This document shows, one piece after another, positions 1 through 11,768 of a stretch of 64,000 nt of DNA; position 1 is the first letter of the stretch; the number at the start of each line of letters is the position of its first letter. The position numbers and the translations under genes were made by a program. A model generated the notes under the pieces. It searched no databases. It was not told where the DNA came from and saw nothing but the letters and a program-made list of their open reading frames with translations. The stretch comes from Massariosphaeria phaeospora (Eukaryota; Ascomycota; Dothideomycetes; Pleosporales): positions 20,250 to 84,249 of the forward strand of contig JAADJZ010000043.1 in NCBI GenBank assembly GCA_011032825.1, in the 5' to 3' direction.

Positions 1-3000
1 AATAGTTTAAATAAAAAAAATTGTAAAACTTTACAGCGTTCTAAAGAACGTTATTTTAAACTAAAGTTTTATTATAAACTCAAAGTTTTAGAACAGCTTT
101 TGCTACTATTTTAGCTTAATAAGCGTTCTCTTTTTTGCTTATTACTCTCAAACGAATAGTTAAACTAAAAGACAGAATTAAACGCTAGAACAGTACTTTC
201 AATGTTACTGTTGCTTTAAACAAGACAATTAAACTATGTAGTTGCTAGTAGCAAAGTTTGCGTACAACAATAGCTAATATGTAACTATAAAAATTGCTTT
301 TTTTGTAGCGTACTACAAAGCGTTTCTAAAAGCTTTAAATTAGCTTAAAATGCTTTTTAGTAACGAACAGTTGTTTATAAAAACAAGCATAGCAGCTTAC
401 ATAATTGCCTTTTAAGCTAAATGCTAGCGCAAAATTAAAACCGCAAACGCTTATTAGAAAAAGTATTTTAACAAGCGTTAAAAGTACATCTTGCTAAAGC
501 AAAGTAACTAAGTGCTAATCTTAAACTGCTACATAAAATCTACTAGGCTAAAGAAAAAGCTTAACTAAAAGTACGTAGAGCTAGGTACTATTGTAAACTA
601 AATTAGTACTAACGCGTACTAAGTAGACTTTTTTAAAATTAAAAAGTGTTTATTTAGTTTTCTACGTATCCTTGTTAAAACTTTACAACTAAAAAAAGTT
701 AATACTTTTTAAAGCAAGCTTTTAGTAGATACTTTGCGTACTTTTAAAAACAACGTGTACTACGTTAAAAAAGTGCTTAATAAAAAAAAATCTTCGGTTA
801 GCACCTAAAAGTACTTCGTTAAATAAAAAAAATACTTAGATAATAAAAACTCTTAGGAACTTAAGCTAAATATAAGTGCAAATGCACTTAATAATTTTTA
901 AAAAAAAAAAAATATTTGTAGCAAAAAAAATAAAAAACGCACTCTAAGCAATGTGCTTTTAAAAAAAAAATAGTTAATACGTTTTACTTTGCTACTTAAC
1001 GCATAGTTAGCATTAAAATTTTTTAAGTTACAAACTTTTTTAAAAGAGATAATATATTATTTTACTATTGCAAGGCATAGCGTTAAGAGAGCTACTTTGT
1101 GCTATTATAAGCTAGTGTAGCACACTTTATAGCAAAGAAAAACAAAGTAAGTTTTAAAAATGTATGCATAACTATGCTACTTTTAAGCAAACCGCTTTTA
1201 CACTAACTACTAGGTATTAGCTTTTGTTACGCTAAAATAAAGTTCTAAGACGCTAACGCCGTGCTCGAAAACTAATTTAAGCAAAAAAACTGCTTTTAAC
1301 GCTACAATAGCTTAAAAGGCTGCAATCTAACGCTAGAAACTACTAAGCTACTTACAACTTTTTAGCTAAAGTTTATAAACTTTGCTATAAGTAACTTAAC
1401 TTTCTTTGTAAGCACACTTTTTTGCACTTTGTTTTTTTTAACTGCACGCTTTGCAGTTGCGTTGGCAAAGTTCGTAAAAAGCTAAGCGCGCTCGCAATTT
1501 CTCTTAGCTACTAAATCAATAACAACGCAAGCTTTTTTAGACTAAAATATGTTAATACGAGTTATAGTAGCTTATAATAGGCTAACATACTTTTTTACGC
1601 AAAGTATTAGCTTGCTTAACGTTTTTTTAAAGCTTTGTTGCTACTAACTAGTTAAACAACTGCTTAAGATACTTCTGCTAAAAAGCAGCAGCTTTAATAG
1701 TACAAACGCAACTATTTAGCTTAACCTTAGTATTAAATTTTTTATTAAAGTTAGTAGATTTATTGTGCAAGTAAAAGTGCGCGCTGTAGAAAGCATATTA
1801 GCAATTAAAAACTAAATTAGCGCTTTGCTACACTTTAAGAAGTTATAACACATACTTGTTAAGCGTTTTAAAAATGTCTTTGCAAGTTCTGCTTATTTTT
1901 ATTATAGCAAGCTTTACTTTATTGTTAGTGTATGCTTTAAACTAGCGAAGAGTTTTAAAAACTTTTTTTTTAGTTTTAAGCGCGCTAGAGGACAGAGGCT
2001 TGTAAGCAAAGTTAAAAACAACTACAAAATAACTTTTATTGCGAACTCTCTTTAGAGCGAGCACAACTTTTTTTAACTTATTTTAAAGCTCTTTTAGTAC
2101 TTTATATAAAATTAGAATAGCTTATAACGCTTTTAACTAGTTTAGATACGCACTAAATAGCAGTTTTAGTTTGTATTAAAATATTAAAAGCATTTTAGAT
2201 ACCTATGCTCTTTGCTTTTGTTATTTTTAATAATCTACTTTTAGTACAAACGCTTGTTAAAGTCGTTAACAATAAGCATGCAGCATTTTACTTAGCTTAA
2301 GTAATAGTACTTTTTATTGCTTTAGAACGCAACGCAACGCGCGCAAAAGTGCACTATAAAGTTGCTATTATCTAGAATGTTATTGCTAACTCTAGTAATG
2401 TTTATGTTAGCTAGTAAAGAATTAAAGCAGCTAAAAAAAAGCTAACGCGAGCTAATATGCAAAAAAAAAACTAATAGTTACACCGTTAGCTACTAAACAC
2501 TCTACAATAGCTTATTATAACCTAGATTAACTTACTTATTCTAACGTTAACTAATCTTTAAATCTAAAGATTTAGCAAAGTTAATGTAAAAATAAAAGTT
2601 AAAAAGAGCTAGTACGAGTTATAAAAGAACTATAGGCAGCACTTGTCGCTAGGCTAAAAATTCGCTAGATTCTGCTAGCAGTACATCTTACTACTAGCTT
2701 TACTAAAAAAAACTTTACTACTTTTTTACTTTAACTTTACTTAAGTTTGTACTAGTTCGAAGCATTAGTATAAAGCTCTAGAAAGCTATTCTGCTTTACA
2801 ATAGCGCATATAAGCTTTTATTAAAAAATTTCAAACTAAGTTAGCTTACAAAACGTTTAAGCCTTTAGAAAAAAAAATATAAAGCTAAGTAGCTTTACGT
2901 GTTTGTTTTTTTTTAATTAATAGCTACTGTAGGCTATAACGGGCTAGACTAGTTCTTTGCAAAGCTTTTAAAAGTACCTCGCATTGAATTGCTACTAAGA

Positions 3001-3155
3001 TAGCAATTCGTTTCTTTTACACGAATATACTATCTTTATTACTATACTATTAATCTATTTCAAGTGTTATTAAACCTACGATTAAACGCAGTTTTACAGC
3101 TGCGCTATTAAGTTTCTACGCAAATACAATTAATACAAGTTAAACGCAAGCATGT
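1..3155. other. AT-rich RIP-decayed DNA, unassigned
   Basis: This stretch is strongly AT-rich and TpA-rich, with stops in all frames and no intact gene. Some reading frames look like former coding sequence. On the + strand around 440-610 one frame runs about 55 codons with only TAA/TAG stops of the kind produced from CAA/CAG, and it is rich in Lys, Arg and Leu, as a degraded coiled coil would be. I could not assign it to a transposon family. The chromovirus at 3156 is inserted into this DNA, which resumes at 9730-9901. Confidence 0.6.
3151..3155. repeat. Target site duplication CATGT (left)
   Basis: The five bases directly before the 5' LTR, CATGT, match the five bases directly after the 3' LTR at 9725-9729. 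This is the length expected for a Ty3/gypsy integrase. Confidence 0.9.
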
Positions 3156-3627
3156 TGTTACGATCAATAATCCGCCAAGCTGCTAAAAGAAGAAAATGCT
3201 TTTACTTTGGCGCTTAAAGTAACAGAGCACGGCTATACCTTAGGTAAGCTTAGCACGTAAGCTAAAGACTTTTCTCAACGACACAGCTTCTCTATATGCT
3301 TTCTCTAATCTTACGCTCTTTGTAGCACCTCAAGAGCAAGAAATCAAAGTGCTTTTATTAATCTGCTAGCTTTGTAAGAGCAAGGAGATTATACAAAGCA
3401 CACTTACGTATATAGTCAAGACAATAAACTCTTATAGCTCATCGTCTTTAATCTCAATTACTTAAGTTAACTTTTACTTTGACTTTTATACTCTTTGCAG
3501 AACGAAGCTTGCTACTGCTTTAGTATTGAACGCTATACAACTTCCTTTAGTCTATTGAACTTACTTCATCTCTAAAAACCAACCTAAGCCTAATAAAAGA
3601 CTTTTCTAAGTCCGCTTAGCTTTTACA
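3156..3627 (+). repeat. 5' LTR of chromovirus (472 bp)
   Basis: Begins TGTTACGATC and ends TTTTACA. It pairs with 9253-9724 and has exactly the same length. In the first ~100 bp every mismatch between the two LTRs that I compared is a transition, as expected from RIP rather than ordinary drift. Confidence 0.93.
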
Positions 3628-6600
3628 TATTAAAGACCTCTAAGATAAGTAATACCTTAATAACTACTTCTTTTTATACTCGCACTAGCGGTACGAAGGT
3701 AGCAAAGCCTAACTTTTACTATAGAGATCGCTTGAAGCTAGAGAACTAGTTACTCTAGTTTGACTTTTTCTTTAAGTTCGAAGATGACTATGTTGACGAC
3801 GTTAACAAGGCATCTCTAATAGCTTTCTACATAAAAAGAACAGCTTTTAAGTAAGTTTAACTCTACTTAAAAAAGTACCTAGATAGCAACAACAACGAAA
3901 ACATAATTACACGCATGTTCAAAAATCGCGCTGTGTTTAAAAACAAGCTGCAACAATTTTATGCAATCGCTAACAAACTCGCTATCGCAGAAAAAACTAT
4001 TTAACAAATGCGCTAGACTAAGTTAGCTAGAAACTACGCTAACCTATTTTAACAGTACTCTATCTAGACTAACTAAAACAACAAAGCACTTATGCGCATG
4101 TACAAGCAAAAGCTAAAAAATAACGTTAAAGCAAAACTAATGCGCTTTAGAGCAGCTACAGACATCTTGGACAACCTAATTAAAAAATTAATCTGCTTCG
4201 ACAATGAGTTGTACGAACTCGCGATTAAAATGCAAGCCAAAGCAAGATTCTACGCACTAAAAAGCAACAAAAGTTATACACTTAACACTAGCTAGCGTTA
4301 AGTGCAAACTCAACACTCGCGCCTAGCAAGCGTATACAACTTAGCTTAAAGATACAAACCTATGCACCTTAACAACTTTAACAAAAGCAAACTAATTAAC
4401 AGACAATTAAAGTATAGCAAGAAAACAAGGACTTGCTATAATTGTAGCAAACTAGGCTACATCTCTAGCAACTGTTACTAAAAGAACAAAGTTGTTCGGC
4501 AGTTAAACGTACTGTCCAATACTACGAGTAGTATTGATAAAGAATAAAAAGTAATTACTTTTATAAATGTTAAGAGTTAGAGAGAACAGTCGCCTAAAGG
4601 AATAAGTTTAGCTAAAAGAAAATTGCTTTGTAACGATACTAACTCTTTGATAGACAAAAAATACGAGTTACTAGACGAGCAACTAAACCTACCAAATACT
4701 ACAGAACATTAAAACTAGATTATTAGAAAAAAACGAGTACAAAGAATCTATTAATCTAACACTTTACTTCGAAACAATGTACTCAATTACGACGAAGCAG
4801 TGTAAAGATATTTTAACAAGCTCGACTAATAGCTTACAAAAGAAAATAAACAAGAAATCTATTAGAAGCTTAAAAAAACAAAACGCTTTAAAGAAAACAT
4901 TCTACTTCTAGATCTAAACGAATTGGCTACTAAGAAACACTAGCACGATAAAGCAGCGAGAGAATTTTGACGAAGCTTTAAAAGCAACTGCAAGGACGCG
5001 AACTCCTACAGACTACAGTACTACTTAGACTACTAAAATCTAGAACACGCGAAAATGTTATAGACAGTGTGCTTTTACAATTACTGTTTTACTCACTACT
5101 TAGACAAGCAAGGCACAGAATAGTTTTTCAAAAAGAAAAGCTAATTCTGCTCTTGGAAGTAGTTTAACTGCAAAAACGACACTTGCAAATACTACTTATA
5201 AAACAAACGCAACATACCGCACTTCTTTAGAAAAAACAACTTAGCAGAACTGCTCGCAATGCAAATGCTTGTAAACAACAACTGCACTTAGGTTTAATAG
5301 CAAACCTGCCTACACTCTAACTGCGCATAGCATTAGACTTTTAAGAAAGTTAACGAATTTAGTACAGAGTTTTTTTTAAGCTAGCAACGCTTAACTCTAA
5401 AGTTAGACAAATTAACGTAATCAACCTAGCGAAATAGATTAAGCTCTTAGTAAAGCTTAACGGTTACCCAATGAAAGCTTTAATCGACATAGAAGTATAG
5501 AATAACTTTGTTTCTACTTAAGCAGTGTTTGTAGCTGGTTTACACCTACTAAAGAAACAACAGCTCTATCTACTTGCTAGTGCCAACGGATAGCTTATAC
5601 GAGCGCAACTAGTAGTTACGCACAAAATAAGTAACGCACTATTGCACATTGAACAACACTAAAAGAAGTTAGCTTTCGACGTCTTTAGACTAGCTATTTA
5701 CGACATTATTTTAAAACTTCTTTAGTTAAAAAAGCATAATCTCTAGATTGACTAAAGGAAAAACACGCTTTTACTAGAGTGTTGCAGGAACAGCGCTTCT
5801 AACACTATGCCTGCGCATTAGCAAAGTTTGATAGCAAATAAAAAAACAATTAATGTAATTGCATCGACAAAGGACAGCTTTAGAATACAAAAGTCTAACT
5901 TAACAGATACCAACTTAGAGCCCTTAAATTAACAAGTTAGAGTAAAAAAAAAAATTAGCGTACTTTTAGAAATACTCTACGAGTACAAAGAGTTTAGACA
6001 TTTCTTTTAAAAAGTAGTAGATGCAAAAGCATTACCAAAACACAAACTTTAAAACTACAAAATTGTTTTACAAAAAAAAAAGCAACTAACTTTCAGCTCA
6101 ATATACGGACTATTAGAAAAAAAGTTAAGCACACTTTGCAATTACATTAAAAATAACTTAAAAAAAAGTTACATACAACTATTACAGTTACCTGCAAAAT
6201 ACCTAATTATCTTTGTACTAAAGAAAAACGGCGTACTACGACTATGCGTTAACTTTTAAAAGCTCAACAACATTACAGTCAAAAATTAATACTCTTTACT
6301 AAATATTACAGAATTACGAGATTGATTATTTTACGCAAAAGTCTTTACAGCGCTCAACCTACGGAACAGTTACTACTTTATTAAAATTAAAAAAAGTAAA
6401 AAATAGAAGACAGCGTTTTAAACGAGATACAGACATTACGAATACACTGTTATGCTATTTAAGCTCACAAATGCTTTAGCAACTTTTTAAAAGCTTATTA
6501 ACAACGTGTTGAGAATGCATTTAAACATTTTTGTTGTTGCTTATCTAGACAACATCTTTATCTATTTTAAAACTTAAAAAGACTATGTTAAACATGTCAA

Positions 6601-8760
6601 AACGGTGCTAAAGTGCCTTAACAAGTTTAACTTTTAACTTAAACTAAAGAAGTGCGAATTTTACAAAGCGCAAAGTTGCATTTTTTAGATACGTAGTAGA
6701 AGCAGACGGAGTACGCATAAGCGAAGACAAGATTAAAGTAGTTAAAAAATAGCTACAACTTAAGAACGTTAAGAAAATACAATCTTTCTTAAAGTTTCTA
6801 AACTTTAACTAACAGTTTATTAAAGATTACTTAAAAATTGCTATACTTTTGACAAAGCTTACGCGAAAGAATACAGCCTTTGCATAAAGCAAGAAAGCAA
6901 AAGAAACTTTCTAACAGCTTAAAAACGCAAGCATTAGCTTACTATGCTTTTGAATATTTCAAGCAAAACAACTTTTACGCTTTAAAACTAATGCGTTAGA
7001 TTTTGCGCTAGGAGAATGTGCTAGTTAATTACACAAAGACAAATAGCACTCTATCGCTTACTACTTACGCAAGTTTTTAAGACTTAAAGAACAATACAAC
7101 GTGCACAACAAAAAGCTGCTAGCTATTGTTGCATGCTTACAGCATTAAAGAGTATACGCAGAAAGCTGCTCAAAACTCACAATATTCACGAATTACAAGA
7201 ACTTAGTCAATTTTACGACTACTAAAGTACTCAACCGAAGGCAAGTTAGATAGTTAGAAATGCTAGGCTAGTACAAGTTCAAGATCGTGTACACACTAGA
7301 AAAAGACAACAGCAAAGCTAACGCTCTTAGCTAACAACATAATATTGCCAAAACAAAGAAAATTATTAACACTGCGATACTTAAGGTTAACTAAGACGAA
7401 TTACTAAAACTAGCTAGAACGCTAAACGTGCTTCTAAAGACTACAATTATAGTTTTAAAAAAATTGCAAGAAACAATTATACAACAACATTACAATAACC
7501 TAGTTTACAGTTACTTTAGAATTACAAAAACAATAGAACTTATTAAACAAAACTACGAGTTTAGCGGAATAAAAAACAAAGTTACTGCAATTGTTAAGAA
7601 ATGTGCAGACTATTAGAAAAACAAACATAGTACCTACGCACAATACAAAGAAATGCAGGCCCTAGAGCTACTAGATAAGTTTTGAACTAATATCTCTATA
7701 AATTTTGTAACAGAATTGCTCTTGTTAAAGGACCTTGCTATAAGAATAGCCTACAACGCTATTATAGTTATAGTCGACTAATTTACTAAGTACGCGAAAA
7801 TAATACTTTTCAAGAACACGTACATTGCACAACAACTAGAATTTATTCTTTTAGATCGACTTATTAGATACTATGAAATACTCAAATTAATTATTAGTAA
7901 CAAAGACAAGCTCTTTACATCGAACTATTGGACAACTTTGTTAGCCGCAATTAAAACGAAACGCAAGCTATTAACAGCGTATTATCTACAAACAAATAGG
8001 TAAACAGAAAGAACAAATTAAACTATAAAGACATATCTAAGGATATACAGCAACGAACGACAAACTAATTAAGTAAAGCTTTTACTAATAGCATAGTTAG
8101 CGTATAACAACAAGTTGTTGAAGTTTACAAGACAGACACTGTACTACGCAAATTACAAAAAACACTTACATTTCTTTGAAAAAACGCTTTTAAGCGCGAA
8201 AGCTAAAACTGCTACAAAAGTAGTAAAAGAGCTTAAAAAAGTACATAAGTTACTACGAAGTAAACTTAAAATAGCGCAACGCTAAAGCATTTTATATGTT
8301 AACTAAAAACGAAAAATAGCACTTTAGCTAAAGAGAAAAGATAGAGTTTATCTCTTTACAAAGAATTTGCGCACTAAACGACCAAGCAAAGGTCTAGACA
8401 ACGTTAAAGTCAAACTATTTTTAATATTAGAACAACAAAGTCTAGTTAATTACAAATTAGACTTGCCTAAAGGCGCAAAGATCTACCTAGTATTCTACAT
8501 ATTCTTGTTAGAACTAGCTAACTTACAAACGCTACTCTAGCGAACCTTTCGCTATGAAACTAAAAAAGAAAACAAATTTAAAGTTAAGAAAATTATCGCA
8601 CACCGAGTTGTAAATAACTAGAAAGAATACCTAGTTAAATAGTTAGGCTACTTAGACAGCGAGAATACATAGAAACTAAACACGAACTTTACAAACTGCT
8701 ACTAGATCCTAGCACAGTATCGTTAAGACTAGTTAGGTACAACGAAACGTCGCTCTCTTA

Positions 8761-9125
8761 CACTTTGTTACCAAGGCTATCCAACGCACTCTAGGTAAAA
8801 GAAGACATCGCTAGACTATTAGAAAGACTCGCAGTCGCCTCTTGCTGTTCTAGCAACGAGATGCTCGCTTTCTCGACTGCGATCGCTTTCGCTGCACGCT
8901 TTGCATTTTCGCGCAGCGCTTGCTTAACTTCTGCCGCTTCTTTCTTTACTGCTTCTAGCTAAGCCTAAAGACGCTCGCGCTCTTAACAAATAAGCACCTA
9001 TTTATTTTCTAAAATCTAAATATTACAATTTTTAAGATTTTGACGATTACACTTATTACACTGTTTTAAACGAACATGCACTTTGCAAACTAAGCTCGCA
9101 AAACAATAGCTTTAGCAAGCAACAA
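8761..9125 (-). pseudogene. Antisense Cys-rich/coiled-coil ORF inside the chromovirus
   Basis: Between the chromodomain and the 3' LTR, one minus-strand frame reads as protein. A Cys cluster (about 9125-9050; spaced Cys ending in QCNKCNRQN) is followed by an Ala/Glu/Lys-rich heptad-like segment (about 8960-8830; e.g. EAVKKEAAEVKQALRENAK). Its stops are mostly TAA/TAG of the kind made from CAA/CAG, and the coiled-coil half is visibly less AT-rich than the rest of the element. From memory, fungal genomes carry many predicted Cys-cluster plus coiled-coil proteins near retroelements, but I cannot confirm homology here. The frame is broken, so I call it a pseudogene. Function unknown. Confidence 0.5.
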
Positions 9126-9252
9126 GCATAATGTCTCTAAACAAGTTAATAAATATCGCAAAATTAAAACGTTGTGTGGTACTGTTAGAAAAAAAAGCTT
9201 TTAGCATAGCAAAAAAAAGCTTCAAGAACGAAGCATAAGAAAAGAGAAATAG

Positions 9253-9724
9253 TGTTACAATCAATAATCTGCTAAGCTGCTAAAAGAAAAAGATGCTTTT
9301 ACTTTAGCGCTTAAGGTAACAGAGCACGGCTATACTTTGAGTAAGCTTAGCACGTAAGCTAAGGACTTTTCTCAACAACACAGCTTCTTTATATGCTCTC
9401 TTTAATCTTACGCTCTTTGTAGCACCTTAAGAGCAAAAAATTAAAGTGCTTTTATTAATCTGCTAGCTTTGTAAGAGCAAGGAGATTATACAAAGCACAC
9501 CTACGTATATAGTTAAGACAATAAACTTTTATAGCTTATCGTCTTTAATCTCAATTACCTAAGTTAACTTTTACTTTAACTTTTATACTCTTTGCAAAAC
9601 GAAGCTTGCTACTGCCTTAGTATTGAACGCTATACAACTTCTTTTAGTCTATCGAACTTACTTCATCTCTAAGAACCAACCTAAGCCTAATAAAAGACTT
9701 TTCCAAGTTCGCTTAGCCTTTACA
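9253..9724 (+). repeat. 3' LTR of chromovirus (472 bp)
   Basis: Begins TGTTACAATC and ends CTTTACA. It directly follows a purine-rich tract (9237-9252) and is directly followed by the CATGT target duplicate at 9725-9729. Confidence 0.93.
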
Positions 9725-9729
9725 CATGT
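9725..9729. repeat. Target site duplication CATGT (right)
   Basis: Second copy of the five-base duplication flanking the chromovirus. Confidence 0.9.
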
Positions 9730-9901
9730 ATACAATTGCTACACTAAAAAATCTTATAATAATAGCTATTATAGCTGTTGCAAATAACTTATTTTTGTAG
9801 TAGTAAGTATGTTAGTATTTAAACGTTACGCAATTCTAAACGCTACGCGCACGAACATAGTAGCTAGATAAAATTAAGTTAAATACGTTTTTAAAAGCTT
9901 G
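9730..9901. other. AT-rich remnant between chromovirus and pogo-like element
   Basis: 172 bp of RIP-like sequence between the retroelement's target duplicate and the TA of the next transposon. It is presumably the continuation of the DNA interrupted at 3155. No motif recognised. Confidence 0.5.
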
Positions 9902-9903
9902 TA

Positions 9904-11766
9904 ACGTACTTTACAAACTCGTCGAATACACAAGTTCGCCAAACACTTTTGCTAAGCTTCTACTAACTCTACCTATGTACACGATGCTTTTACAACAACA
10001 CTAAATAGAGCTTTCTAATAAACGTTAGATACAAACTACTTTTTAAGCTTTTAAACAAAACGCGATACTTTTTTTGCAACGCGCTGCAGCTATCTATACT
10101 ATCTTTTAAGCAACACTAAGCAATTAACGCGTCAAACAGCTTTTACAAGCAGATTACAAGCTTAAATTAATAAATCTAACAAAAACTAAAGAAAGCGTAG
10201 TTGTTAAGTATATACTTAAGCTTATTACGCGCGAATATCTTTCTAAGCTCGCAGCTATAGCTAATATAGCCAATTCCTTGCGCGCAAAGCGCAATCTAGG
10301 CTAGGTTAGCTTAAACTAGCCTAGTACGTAAGTTAAGCACTGCTTTAAGTTTACAATAAAGTTCAATTGCAAGTACAATTATAAAAAAGCGCTTTGCAAA
10401 GACTTAGAAGTTATCTAAAGCTAGTTTAGCCTAGTAGCTAACATTAAAGCTAAGTACAGTATCTAGAATAAAGACACGTACAACTTTAACAAAACAAGCT
10501 TTATAATAGGCTAAATAACAACTAAAGTAGTTGTTATAGCTTTAGAGAATCAAGAACAGCTAAAGGCAATACAGCAAAGCAATAGAAAATAAACAACAGT
10601 TATTCAAAGCATTAACGCAACAAAGTAAGCTATTCTACTTTTTATTATTTTTAAAAGCTGCTATTACCTCTTTGCTTAGTACAAAAAAAAAATCTGCTTT
10701 AAAACTAGGTTATTGCAGTTTCTAAAAACGGCTAGACAACAAATAAGCTTAGCTTGCAGTAGTTAAAGCACTTTAATAAGTATACAAAAAAAAAGTAGTT
10801 GGTACTTACTAACTACTCGTAATTGACGGCTATAAGAGCTATAACTCGCTCGCATTCTAGCAATACTACAAAGAGAACAAAATTATTACTATTTGTATGC
10901 TTTCGCACTAATCGCACTTTTTACAGCTTTTTAATATAAGTTGTTTTGCTTTTTTAAAGAAAGCGTACGAGCGCTAAGCTAAAAATCTTATGCGCAACTA
11001 AATTACTTACATTACAAAACTTAAGTTTCTACTATGCTTTATACGCGCCTATAATGCAGCAATTACTTTTAGTAATATCCAAAAAAAGTTTCAAAGCGCT
11101 AGATTAGTTCTATTTAACTTAAAATAAGTTATAACAGCTCTTAACGTTTGGTTGCGTACTCTATTACTACTACTATTTATTAACAACGAGCCTTAGCAGT
11201 TGCAAACTCTAAGCAATACTTTTAAACTAAAGTTGCAATTAACGCTTGTAAAAGCAAAAATTTAAAAGTATATAAATAGCTTACCAACGTCTATAGAAAA
11301 AGCTTTTAAAAAAGTTTTTAAAAAAGCAGCTATTATTGCGCACAAGCTAGTGTTAGCGCAAAAAAAAAATCGCGAAGCTTTAAGCAGCAAATAAAGCTGC
11401 TACGCAACGTAGATTGCATAAAAAAAAGTAGGTTCAAGTAGAAAGAATTTTGATAGTTAAAAATAAAGCTTGTCTAACTGCTCTAAAAGAGTTTAAAGCG
11501 CGTAGTAATAAAAAAAAGCTAAAAACGCAAGTGCGCGCTAAAGTAGGTAAACTATTTTAAAAATAGTGTAGATAGTATTATTAAGCTAAGCACAACGCGC
11601 GTACGTGTACGCAAGTAGTAAAAGTAAACTTTAACTAATATCTCGTGTTATATTACTCTATACAAAGCTAAATTAAGCTGTTTTACGCTAGAATAGAGTA
11701 GTTTTGGTAAAAGCTTAGCAAAAGTAATATACGAACCTATGTAATACACGAACTTGTAAAGTACGT
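9904..11766 (+). mobile_element. Pogo/Fot1-like DNA transposon, copy 1 (RIP-dead)
   Basis: A 1,863-bp element bounded by terminal inverted repeats starting ACGTACTTTAC and flanked by TA on both sides (9902-9903, 11767-11768), the usual target duplication of Tc1/mariner-pogo elements. Reading through stops on + gives a CENP-B/Tc5-type transposase. The first catalytic block, normally YNFDETGF, reads YNFNKTSF at 10479-10502. The second reads IDGYKSYNS at about 10822, with its Asp kept. Near 10910-10950 the block normally LQPLDVGCF reads LQLFNISC, so the third Asp is Asn. Two of three catalytic acids are therefore lost by G-to-A change. The length fits Fot1-like elements (about 1.9 kb). Confidence 0.88.
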
Positions 11767-11768
11767 TA

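Larger units (their letters stand above)
3156..9724 (+). mobile_element. Full-length Ty3/gypsy chromovirus, RIP-inactivated
   Basis: A 6,569-bp LTR retrotransposon with 472-bp LTRs (TG...CA) at both ends and a 5-bp target duplication. Reading through stops, the order is: Gag zinc knuckle at 4434-4475 (C-x2-C-x4-Y-x4-C, the His changed to Tyr); a protease-like ALID...NFVS block near 5475-5515; reverse transcriptase with YLDN at 6542-6553 (normally YLDD); RNase H near 6990-7170 ending in the KLLAIVACLQH block; the integrase zinc-binding region near 7455-7616; the integrase core near 7700-8060, with its first Asp kept, the second changed to Asn and QTERTN kept; and a chromodomain near 8555-8690 (YLVK*LGYLDSENT). 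Trp codons have become TAG and Gln codons TAA, as RIP predicts. A purine tract (9237-9252) precedes the 3' LTR. The Gag-RT-IN-chromodomain order identifies a chromovirus. It cannot be autonomous. Confidence 0.93.
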
